A DNA stretch of 22,681 nt from a virus: positions 1-22,681 of the IMG/VR virus record IMGVR_UViG_3300046532_003672; one strand, given 5' to 3'. Below are positions 7,013 through 12,673 of this stretch, piece after piece; positions within the stretch are counted from its first letter, which is position 1; every line of letters begins with the position of its first letter. The notes under the pieces were generated by a model, which saw only the letters and a list, made by a program, of their open reading frames with translations, made no database searches and had not been told where the DNA came from. Made by a program: the position numbers and the translations under genes.

Positions 7013-7688
7013 TAAACTTCATTTCTTTTAGAACACTATTTGCCCAATTAATATCTTCTTGGTGTTTGCTAATTAAACGACTCCATTTGTTCAAGTCATC
7101 ACCAAGCCATTCATCTAAATGTTTAAGTTCACTATCTTCCATCTTAGATAGTAATTGCTTTCCAATATCAGTGCCAACTGCTATCCATAAACTTAATTTA
7201 CCATCACGTATAAGTTTTAATATTGTTGGCGAATTAGCCTTAATATAAAAATCCTGTATTGGTTTATTTTGTTCGTCTGCCCATTCTTGTATACATAATA
7301 CAAATTTTTCTAATGCTCGTTGACACGATTCTTTGAGTCCGTGTTGTTTAATAAATTTACCATATGTTGCTTCCTTTCGCCAATGATCAACTTTTACATT
7401 ATTGTCACATAACCATTCCATAAAGTCTTGATAACCTTTAATACGTGCTTCCAACACATACCTAGCGAACTTAATAAACTCCATATAATGTCGCGATTCT
7501 AAAAACTTTGTAATAGTAGCCTGCTTATATGTATTCCTTGCAAGAAACTTATTATAACACCATATGGCTACAATCATATACTTCTCATCCTTATCACCAT
7601 GGTATAATTTTTTTGGACAAGAATGCGATGCTAATGTTGTTTCTTTAACAAACGATCTATTACAAAAGATACATTTAAATTTTGCCAT
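7002..7688 (-). CDS. Zinc-finger protein of unknown function, 228 aa
   Basis: The N-terminus has a single CCHC-type finger: C6-IF-C9, twelve residues, H22-S-C24 (FKCIFCNRSFVKETTLASHSC). The rest is a helical, Trp- and Lys-rich region (YMEFIKFARYVLEARIKGYQ; FMEWLCDNNVKVDHWRKE; LDEWLGDDLNKWSRLI) with no motif I can name. A nucleic-acid or protein-docking role is likely from the finger. Its start overlaps the end of the gp62-like gene by 14 bases and its end overlaps the start of the mini-polymerase-III gene by 11 bases, so the three are translated as a tightly coupled set and may act together at the replisome. Confidence 0.75.
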   Translation of the reverse strand: MAKFKCIFCNRSFVKETTLASHSCPKKLYHGDKDEKYMIVAIWCYNKFLARNTYKQATITKFLESRHYMEFIKFARYVLEARIKGYQDFMEWLCDNNVKVDHWRKEATYGKFIKQHGLKESCQRALEKFVLCIQEWADEQNKPIQDFYIKANSPTILKLIRDGKLSLWIAVGTDIGKQLLSKMEDSELKHLDEWLGDDLNKWSRLISKHQEDINWANSVLKEMKFNGV

Positions 7689-8103
7689 CTATTTGGTCTA
7701 TCATATTTTGAACTGCTTTTTTATCACTTAACAATATATCTATTTCATCTTGGTTTAAACTTGGATATAATAAACTGAATCTCTCTATCAGTTTTTCTTT
7801 TTTAGTTTTTTTACTAACACCTATCCAAGGATGATACTGATTTTTTCCAATACCAATTATCGACGCTAACATCCAACATAACTCTTTATGTTTATATAAA
7901 ACAGAAAAATCTTTATTCAAAAATTCATTTGTCAACTCTAAATAATGCTCCTGCAATTGCTTACTACCCTTAATAGAACTTGTCCAACGCATTACCATGA
8001 ACGGACTAAACTCTTTCTTTTGTTCATCAGATAGCTGGCTGTAGAATTCTTTATTACGCCTATCTACTGCACCTAGCATAGACTTGAGATCAATCTTTTT
8101 CAT
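7675..8103 (-). CDS. Possible gp62-like clamp-loader small subunit, 142 aa
   Basis: The ATG at 8103-8101 (MKKIDLKSML) is chosen over a GTG at 8121, which would precede the predicted transcript start. I see two short stretches that line up with the T4 gp62 pattern: FSPFMVMRWTSS with gp62's FMV...S block, and ELCWMLASIIGIGKNQYHPW with its YLMAAVPRGKRYGKW block. That would make it the non-catalytic subunit that joins gp44 in loading the gp45 clamp. T4 gp62 is longer (187 aa). The match is from memory and weak; an unrelated conserved helical protein is the alternative. No Shine-Dalgarno is visible, and a sigma70-like promoter at 8113-8141 would leave a leader of only a few bases. It leads the operon with the zinc-finger, mini-polymerase and dioxygenase genes. 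Confidence 0.5.
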   Translation of the reverse strand: MKKIDLKSMLGAVDRRNKEFYSQLSDEQKKEFSPFMVMRWTSSIKGSKQLQEHYLELTNEFLNKDFSVLYKHKELCWMLASIIGIGKNQYHPWIGVSKKTKKEKLIERFSLLYPSLNQDEIDILLSDKKAVQNMIDQIDGKI

Positions 8104-8111
8104 AATAAATA
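8104..8111 (+). promoter_or_regulatory. Late promoter AATAAATA for the 132-aa plus-strand gene
   Basis: The plus strand reads AATAAATA, one mismatch from TATAAATA. The predicted start is about 8117, giving a leader of about 79 bases before the ATG at 8196. The box abuts the start codon of the opposite-strand gene and overlaps the spacer downstream of its -10 element. Confidence 0.55.
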
Positions 8112-8112
8112 T

Positions 8113-8141
8113 ATTATACACGAAACAAGGTTGTTTTGCAA
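8113..8141 (-). promoter_or_regulatory. Sigma70-like early promoter for the gp62-like operon
   Basis: The minus strand has TTGCAA (8141-8136), a 17-base spacer, then a perfect TATAAT (8118-8113). The expected start is near 8106, only about 3 bases before the ATG at 8103. This is a good fit to host sigma70 and suits early expression of replication genes. Confidence 0.55.
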
Positions 8142-8162
8142 CCTTTTATGGGGCACCACCCC
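8127..8162 (+). other. Two stem-loops in the 5' leader of the plus-strand structural gene
   Basis: AAGGTTG (8127-8133) pairs with CAACCTT (8139-8145) around a TTTTG loop. GGGG (8150-8153) pairs with CCCC (8159-8162) around CACCA. Both lie between the late promoter and the strong AGGAG at about 8183. They could stabilise the late mRNA or gate its translation. The first hairpin is followed by only TT then ATGGGG, so it is a poor terminator. The pairing is seen; the role is inferred. Confidence 0.5.
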
Positions 8163-8195
8163 GTAACGGTTAGAACCCGTAATAGGAGAAAACAA

Positions 8196-8594
8196 ATGGG
8201 AAGACCAATTAATAAACGACATTTAGGTTCACCAGATGCTGGTAACGAATTAAAATGTCGGTTTCATACCGGAGCCGCAGAAGTAAACGGCTGGATAGTG
8301 AAGCAAAAAGGCTCACGTAGATATAAATGTTATGATGGCTCAACTTATGCAACTTGCAAATTAGTTGACAAAGCACAAGGTGCTTTGGTTGCCGGTGAAA
8401 TGACTGTCACAGTAAAGGACGATGGCGGAACAATTCGCCAAGTCACTAAAATGACTGGTCATAGAGTACTTCTTGATTCAGGAAGTTCCTCTCGATGGAC
8501 ATTTACAACCTCGGCCTCAGATGATGCAGTGGAAATTGAAGAAGCTGGTACAGACGAAAGTTTTACCGCCGCTGACGATTTTGAAGCTGATTGA
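8196..8594 (+). CDS. Probable virion structural or decoration protein, 132 aa
   Basis: The start is ATG 8196, preceded by a strong Shine-Dalgarno (AGGAG, then AAAACAA, then ATG); the upstream in-frame ATG has none. The product begins MGRPINKRHLG, a start shared, as far as I recall, with virion-associated proteins of marine T4-like phages (MGRPLNKKYFG forms). The body is beta-rich and small-residue-rich (GWIVKQKGSRRYKCYDGS; GALVAGEMTVTVKDDGGTI; HRVLLDSGSSSRWTFTTS), and the last 25 residues are acidic (DDAVEIEEAGTDES, DDFEAD). The late promoter, structured leader and strong ribosome binding site suggest high late expression, which fits a capsid decoration or other abundant virion protein. The exact location in the particle is not known. 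Confidence 0.7.
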   Translation: MGRPINKRHLGSPDAGNELKCRFHTGAAEVNGWIVKQKGSRRYKCYDGSTYATCKLVDKAQGALVAGEMTVTVKDDGGTIRQVTKMTGHRVLLDSGSSSRWTFTTSASDDAVEIEEAGTDESFTAADDFEAD

Positions 8595-8600
8595 TAACCA

Positions 8601-8626
8601 TAAAGGGGGGCATTAGTTCCCCTTTA
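8601..8626. terminator. Convergent-gene hairpin, weak terminator candidate
   Basis: TAAAGGGG (8601-8608) pairs perfectly with CCCCTTTA (8619-8626) around a 10-base loop. It lies between the stops of the plus-strand 132-aa gene and the minus-strand 166-aa gene, overlapping the latter's stop codon. Neither strand has a real U-tract beyond the stem, so it may be a 3'-end stabiliser rather than a strong intrinsic terminator. The same stem sequence recurs at 13791-13814. Confidence 0.5.
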
Positions 8627-9124
8627 CATCCATAGCTTTTCAAAATCCAAAATCTCTGGTATTTTTTGTATATCCTTTGCAAAAAAAGCACAAATATTTG
8701 AGTCTGACGATAACGGAACCGCAAGTAAATGTCCTATTTTAAGTTTTGGTACATACCATTTCTTTTCATTATAAACATTTACAACATCCAATGTACCAAA
8801 GTCAGGCATTATCGAACCACTCATATCAAGACAAAATGCAGAAAATTGTCTACCTTGTGTATGTACTAATGATATCAATTCGCATTCACCTGTATACTTG
8901 TCAGCTATAATAATATACCAATCCAACGGCATTAAAAATTTAAATCCGCCAATATTAACGTCTAAACAAGGTGTACTAAAACTTTCAAGAAATACCAATG
9001 GACAATATATGTAATCTGGATTATTTGCATCACTATAATCTAAGACTGCATAACGAACATCATCTATTAATTCAGGTATACGATCGATATCATATATACC
9101 ATCTTCGAGTGTGTGTACTAACAT
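8624..9124 (-). CDS. Hypothetical protein, 166 aa, downstream of uvsW
   Basis: I do not recognise this protein. It is acidic and beta-rich with many aromatic and aliphatic residues (DDVRYAVLDYSDANNPDYIY; GFKFLMPLDWYIIIADKYTG; CELISLVHTQGRQFSAFCLD), a conserved-looking LKIGHLLAVPL segment at about 128-138, and a short helical end (IPEILDFEKLWM). The compact strands suggest a single small domain; no catalytic triad or zinc cluster is obvious, although four Cys are present. The ATG lies 1 base after the uvsW stop, with GGTAAG upstream, so it is co-translated with uvsW. The convergent hairpin at its 3' end marks the end of this unit. Confidence 0.65.
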   Translation of the reverse strand: MLVHTLEDGIYDIDRIPELIDDVRYAVLDYSDANNPDYIYCPLVFLESFSTPCLDVNIGGFKFLMPLDWYIIIADKYTGECELISLVHTQGRQFSAFCLDMSGSIMPDFGTLDVVNVYNEKKWYVPKLKIGHLLAVPLSSDSNICAFFAKDIQKIPEILDFEKLWM

Positions 9125-9125
9125 A

Positions 9126-10577
9126 TTACCATCTTACCTTTTCTATTGTGTATGGGTATCGAGCTTCATTATAAAATTTCTTACGTTCTGTAAGATGCCT
9201 TTTAGAAAACTTAGCAGAAGATGTTATATCCCAAACTTGGACAAAATCTTTATCTTTTGCTTTTCTAATGCCTCTTCCGATTGACTGTATGACACGGACA
9301 AAACTTTTGCCTGGCTCGATAAGGACTAAATTAAAAATCCTAGGCATATCGATGCCAACAGATGCAACACCGTAAGTAGCAATAATTACTTTGTTGTCAG
9401 CAGTTTGTACTTCGTCGTATTGTTCTCGTCGGTCTGCTGACTTGACCGCACCTGATATAAAAACACTTTCATCTCCGAGTTTTTCCTGCAACATCTTTCC
9501 TGCTTTAATACGACTAACAAGCACTAAAGTATTGCCTCCTTTAACAATATCTTTTAATAATTCTACAATATATTCTATGCGAGTTTCATTTGTAGTAAGA
9601 TATGATAATTCACTAGAATAGGTATTGTACTGTACTGTATCTTGTAATTGCACGACATTTACTTTACAGTTTGCAAGTACTCCTTGCTCTTGTAAATCAG
9701 ACGCTTTTAAACGATTTACAACACTACCTAAACTAACAACTAATGATACATATGCCCAATCTTCTTTTGGTATTGTACCTGTTAGTCCCCAACGAATAGG
9801 TATTTTTGCAAATGGTCCTGTAAGTAATCGTTTAAGTACATCTGCTTTTGCCATGTGTACTTCATCAACAATAATTGCACTAATACCATCTGTTAAATCG
9901 TGTAATCCTAAATCGCTTTCGCCGTCTTTAAAACGTTTATCTAATACATTGAGACTCTGCCAGGTGCATATCGTATGGGTTTTACCAATTTCCTTTCTAT
10001 CCCCAAAATATACCCCGGCATCGAGTCCTAAATTAATATAATCTTTTTCTGTTTGGGTAACCAAATCCTTATTTGGTACAATAATTAATGTACCTCCATA
10101 TTGTTCTACGCATTGACTTAGCGTGGCCGTAACAAGTGTTTTACCTGCACCCGTAGCAATTTCTTGTAAACTTTGTGGTTGTGATAAGAATTGATTTATA
10201 ATACTAACTTGGTAATCTCTTAATATAATTGGTTCACCTACATTTTGATGACCTTTCGGCCATTTTTTATTCTTATGTGTATCCTGTGTAACAGTTATAA
10301 AATTTAATTCTTGTCCTTCGCGAGCATCTTCGATGTTAATATGATAACCTTCATTAACAAGTTCAGGTATAATATCTTCGAGGAGATTAAGAAAGGTCAC
10401 ACCACCAGGACTAAAATAACTAACACAACCATCCCAGCGACCTAATTTATAGGCGGGAACATGAAAAGCATAAGGCATAAAATACTTAAACTTCTTTTCA
10501 AGTTTACGCCTTGTAACTAAATCTAAATTATGTACTTTTACATTTACTTCATCTTTAATTTCAATCAAACAGTCCAT
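9126..10577 (-). CDS. uvsW: UvsW DNA/RNA helicase (superfamily 2)
   Basis: The ATG at 10577 is chosen; an upstream in-frame TTG (10589) falls in the terminator U-tract region and has no better ribosome binding site. The 483-aa product (T4 UvsW about 500 aa) has an N-terminal substrate-recognition domain (1-115), Walker A ATGAGKT (141-147), the DEVH box (238-241), motif III-like GLTGT (264-268) and motif VI QSIGRGIRK (430-438). In T4, UvsW unwinds R-loops and branched DNA, drives fork regression and branch migration, and shuts off origin-dependent replication late. It lies right after the AAA+ gene terminator with no obvious promoter of its own, so expression would depend on read-through or an unseen promoter. 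The 166-aa gene follows after 1 base. Confidence 0.92.
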   Translation of the reverse strand: MDCLIEIKDEVNVKVHNLDLVTRRKLEKKFKYFMPYAFHVPAYKLGRWDGCVSYFSPGGVTFLNLLEDIIPELVNEGYHINIEDAREGQELNFITVTQDTHKNKKWPKGHQNVGEPIILRDYQVSIINQFLSQPQSLQEIATGAGKTLVTATLSQCVEQYGGTLIIVPNKDLVTQTEKDYINLGLDAGVYFGDRKEIGKTHTICTWQSLNVLDKRFKDGESDLGLHDLTDGISAIIVDEVHMAKADVLKRLLTGPFAKIPIRWGLTGTIPKEDWAYVSLVVSLGSVVNRLKASDLQEQGVLANCKVNVVQLQDTVQYNTYSSELSYLTTNETRIEYIVELLKDIVKGGNTLVLVSRIKAGKMLQEKLGDESVFISGAVKSADRREQYDEVQTADNKVIIATYGVASVGIDMPRIFNLVLIEPGKSFVRVIQSIGRGIRKAKDKDFVQVWDITSSAKFSKRHLTERKKFYNEARYPYTIEKVRW

Positions 10578-10587
10578 ATGTTTTGCC

Positions 10588-10614
10588 AAAAAAAAAGCCC
10601 CGAAGGGCTTTTTT
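10588..10614 (-). terminator. Intrinsic terminator/attenuator with UUCG loop between the AAA+ gene and uvsW
   Basis: On the minus strand GCCC (10608-10605), loop TTCG (10604-10601), GGGC (10600-10597) is followed by nine Ts (10596-10588) and preceded by six As that can extend the stem. The C(UUCG)G tetraloop is exceptionally stable. It starts one base after the AAA+ stop. On the plus strand the same element also has a six-T tail, but no plus-strand gene ends here. This is the best intrinsic terminator in the window. Confidence 0.85.
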
Positions 10615-10615
10615 A

Positions 10616-11665
10616 TTACTTCCTTCTAATGCAAGTATTTTCTGCAAGTACCTTCCAACGGTCCGGAGACATCTTCTTAAGGTCTGCTAACTTGGTTACC
10701 ATTCGCAAACTAACCTCACGTAACGTTTCAACATTGTCTTCTATAAAAGCTACTATTTCTTTTTGTCCTTCTGGGCCAAATCCAAATGGATCAAGCATTC
10801 CTTGACGTACAATTTGCTTTATTCTAAGCATCTTATCACGCATGGTGTCAAGTGTTAAGTCCAAGTAATGGCATCTTGAAAGGATTGCATTTAAGTGGTC
10901 TTTTAGTTTACCCTTCTTAACATTATCAAACTTTAAGTTTGTAATAAAAATTACAGATCCGCAAAATTCAAACTTCTCTGGAACACCTTCTCTGCGTAAT
11001 GCTGAACTCTCTGTGTTCCAACTAATCATCCGCTTGCTACTGGAATCAAGTGCCGCCTTCAACAAGTTCAAACTAACTTCGTCCCAAAGGATGCTATCAC
11101 AATCATCAAGTACTAAAACGCTTCCTGGATCAGCATACCTGTAAAGTAACTGGTACAATCCAATTGCACTTGCGGCTCCTTTTTCAGTTCCAAACTTAGT
11201 TGGCTTACCTGCAAGTTTGTCAAACATGTTATTCTTTTCTAGTATTTTTTCAACACCGTAACTTTTACCTACTCCTGGAGGTCCTGTTACAATCATTCCA
11301 CGTACAATGCCATCAATTGATGCTTGTGACATTTCATCTAAAATTTCAAAACGTTCAGCAATTTCTTTAATACGTTCTTCGTCTGTTTTTTCAGGCTTTA
11401 CTTCCTCTTTTTCTTTTAGTTTTACTACTGGTGGTAACAAGGTTTTTGCAATCACGCTGTCTCCTTTGCTAAGGTTAACATAAGGTTCTGGTAAATGCTT
11501 AGTAGTTTTAACTCGAAGATTTCCATCTTCGGTGCGGATAGTAATAAAACCATCCCATCCATCTTTAGGTGAATTAAATGCCTGGTAGGACTTAACTAGC
11601 GTACCAGTAGTTCCAACCATTCGGTTGCCTCTGTAATTACCGCTTGTTAGTTTAATCTGTGCCAT
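10616..11665 (-). CDS. AAA+ ATPase with N-terminal small beta domain
   Basis: A 349-aa protein. Residues 1-75 look like a small beta-barrel (GTTGTLVKSYQAF, DGFITIRTEDGNLRVKTTK), joined by a Lys/Glu-rich linker (80-105) to an AAA+ module. Walker A is GPPGVGKS (128-135), Walker B VLVLDDCD (183-190), sensor 1 VIFITN (238-243), and an arginine-finger candidate R264 lies in ILSRCHYLDL. The large helical tail resembles phage/plasmid AAA+ proteins of unknown function; it is not the gp44 clamp loader, which lacks this N-terminal domain. It has its own sigma70-like promoter, a 5' leader sharing elements with gp32, a strong AGGAGA ribosome binding site, and a dedicated terminator, so it behaves as a monocistronic early unit inside the recombination block. 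A role in remodelling recombination or replication complexes is a guess. Confidence 0.82.
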   Translation of the reverse strand: MAQIKLTSGNYRGNRMVGTTGTLVKSYQAFNSPKDGWDGFITIRTEDGNLRVKTTKHLPEPYVNLSKGDSVIAKTLLPPVVKLKEKEEVKPEKTDEERIKEIAERFEILDEMSQASIDGIVRGMIVTGPPGVGKSYGVEKILEKNNMFDKLAGKPTKFGTEKGAASAIGLYQLLYRYADPGSVLVLDDCDSILWDEVSLNLLKAALDSSSKRMISWNTESSALRREGVPEKFEFCGSVIFITNLKFDNVKKGKLKDHLNAILSRCHYLDLTLDTMRDKMLRIKQIVRQGMLDPFGFGPEGQKEIVAFIEDNVETLREVSLRMVTKLADLKKMSPDRWKVLAENTCIRRK

Positions 11666-11676
11666 TGTGTCTCCTA

Positions 11677-11694
11677 TGTTTGCCAGTGTTTGCC
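11677..11694 (-). promoter_or_regulatory. Leader repeat GGCAAACA x2 before the AAA+ ribosome binding site
   Basis: On the minus strand GGCAAACA occurs at 11694-11687 and again at 11684-11677, a 10-base period, the second running into TAGGAGA (the Shine-Dalgarno). A closely similar arrangement precedes gp32 (14829-14811). Sharing of an unusual element next to the ribosome binding sites of two early genes suggests a translational operator; the binding factor is not known. Confidence 0.45.
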
Positions 11695-11719
11695 TAATTA
11701 CTTACTTACTATACATACT

Positions 11720-11748
11720 ATTATACGGTCTTGAGACCAAAAGGTCAA
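11720..11748 (-). promoter_or_regulatory. Sigma70-like early promoter of the AAA+ gene with a central inverted repeat
   Basis: The minus strand reads TTGACC (11748-11743), a 17-base spacer, TATAAT (11725-11720), close to the ideal host promoter. The spacer holds GGTCT-CA-AGACC (11738-11727), an inverted repeat with 5-bp arms placed where a repressor or activator would overlap RNA polymerase. The predicted start is about 11713, giving a leader of about 48 bases. Confidence 0.75.
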
Positions 11749-11775
11749 CCTCTTTTACCTCTTTTACCTCTTTTT
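11749..11775 (-). repeat. Three tandem 9-bp repeats upstream of the AAA+ -35 box
   Basis: On the plus strand CCTCTTTTA occurs at 11749-11757 and 11758-11766, with a third copy (CCTCTTTTT) at 11767-11775. On the promoter strand this is an A-rich, 9-bp-phased stretch immediately upstream of the -35, where an UP element or activator site would lie. It could also be a slippage product. Confidence 0.7.
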
Positions 11776-11784
11776 TATATATTT

Positions 11785-11964
11785 TTAAAATTTTGGGCTA
11801 GGATCGATAAAAACGAGAGGATCTTTATCAGTATTTGCCCATTCTGGATACATTTCTAACTCAAATCCATCATAATGTTTTAAAACAACAACAGTTTCTG
11901 TGTAAAATTCAGCTACGATTTTAGCCTCTTGCTCTGCTTTTTTTCTGGTTTTAAATAAAGTCAT
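11785..11964 (-). CDS. Small hypothetical protein, 59 aa, coupled to uvsY
   Basis: I translated this by hand. The ATG at 11964-11962 overlaps the uvsY stop (ATGA), and the frame runs to a TAA at 11787-11785. The product begins MTLFKTRKKAEQEAKI, passes through AEFYTETVVVLKHYDGFELE and ends MYPEWANTDKDPLVFIDPSPKF-like: a basic helical start, then an acidic beta-rich part. The ATGA overlap, lack of a better alternative in the roughly 300-base space between uvsY and the AAA+ gene, and sensible composition support it. The function is unknown; co-translation with UvsY suggests a recombination-associated accessory protein. The predicted beta-strand pattern and its short length exclude any named T4 recombination factor I know. 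Confidence 0.65.
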   Translation of the reverse strand: MTLFKTRKKAEQEAKIVAEFYTETVVVLKHYDGFELEMYPEWANTDKDPLVFIDPSPKF

Positions 11965-12419
11965 AAGGTAACATCTTCTAATCCTGCTACTCGCAGTTTA
12001 ATTACATTGTTAATTTGAAATTGCTTTGCTTCAAGGCCCTTCATTAGACCATGATACTTGTTGCGGAGAAACGCAACCTCGTTTATTATACCTTGTAAAT
12101 CTAAAACGGATTGTTCACCATCAACATATTTTTCAACATCTCTACTAGTTAACGCTCTTTCGTAATGTTCTAAGTATTTTCTAAAAAGCCGGCCTCGTTC
12201 TTTTCGCATTAAAATATTGAAGTGTTCTAATATGCTTTCAAGCTCTTGCAACTGATTAAATCTATGTGCAACAATGCCTGGGATTTCTCTAGACGATTTC
12301 TCAACGTTACCTTTCATAGAAACTTCTAGACCAACATTTTTAAGCTCACCATTAAAATGATCAATGCAACTAGGAATTTTACTTATGTCCCGTTGTATAA
12401 TTGTGAACCAGTCAGACAT
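11961..12419 (-). CDS. uvsY: UvsY recombination mediator
   Basis: A 152-aa, mostly helical, Lys/Arg/Glu-rich protein (T4 UvsY is 137 aa). The stretch RKYLEHYERALTSRDVEKYVDGE-like at residues 81-103 is the best-recognised part of marine-phage UvsY. The heptad-like C-terminal region (NEVAFLRNKYHGLMKGLEAK) fits the oligomerisation helix. UvsY forms a hexamer, binds ssDNA and gp32, and loads UvsX onto gp32-coated ssDNA. It begins 2 bases after the 83-aa gene and its stop overlaps the start of the 59-aa gene (ATGA). The late promoter at 12701-12708 could express it late as well as early from the gp32/uvsX transcript. Confidence 0.85.
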   Translation of the reverse strand: MSDWFTIIQRDISKIPSCIDHFNGELKNVGLEVSMKGNVEKSSREIPGIVAHRFNQLQELESILEHFNILMRKERGRLFRKYLEHYERALTSRDVEKYVDGEQSVLDLQGIINEVAFLRNKYHGLMKGLEAKQFQINNVIKLRVAGLEDVTL

Positions 12420-12421
12420 TA

Positions 12422-12673
12422 CTAATTTGAATCAAATACATCTTCTTCAGTTTCTTCATCGTCAATATCATATTTTGCTTCTATACAATAGTCGATTGTT
12501 TTACTGTACCCTCTAAGTCCAAGTACACTTTCTTCCATGTCATATCCATGATCATCAAATAGATCTATCAATTGATCTGTTGCTTCTTCTAAGTCTGCTT
12601 GTTTGTCAACATACGTTTTTAGATTATCAAATAGTTCATGAAAAAACAAAATATCACTATCCCTCATCTGCAT
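12422..12673 (-). CDS. Small acidic protein, 83 aa, between uvsX and uvsY
   Basis: The ATG at 12673 (MQMRDSDILFF) is preferred: a strong GAGGAGGAG lies 7 bases upstream. An earlier in-frame start would put the ribosome binding site inside the gene, and the ATG at 12667 is 13 bases away. The protein is acidic and helical (FFHELFDNLKTYVDKQADLE, DQLIDLFDDHGYDMEESVLG) with an acidic C-terminal tail (DIDDEETEEDVFDSN). I do not recognise it. It overlaps the 3' end of uvsX by 17 bases and precedes uvsY by 2 bases, so it belongs to the recombination unit. The late promoter at 12701-12708 drives it directly with a leader of about 22 bases. Confidence 0.72.
   Translation of the reverse strand: MQMRDSDILFFHELFDNLKTYVDKQADLEEATDQLIDLFDDHGYDMEESVLGLRGYSKTIDYCIEAKYDIDDEETEEDVFDSN

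Noticed and set aside
8127-8145. Hairpin as an intrinsic terminator
   Set aside because: It lies between a promoter and its gene on the plus strand, and has only a short T stretch; kept as a leader structure.
10578-10589. TTG start for uvsW
   Set aside because: It overlaps the terminator U-tract; ATG 10577 is four codons in and no better ribosome binding site supports TTG.
10616-11665. AAA+ protein as the gp44 clamp-loader large subunit
   Set aside because: It has an extra N-terminal beta domain and lacks the RFC-box pattern; sensor and arginine-finger context differ.
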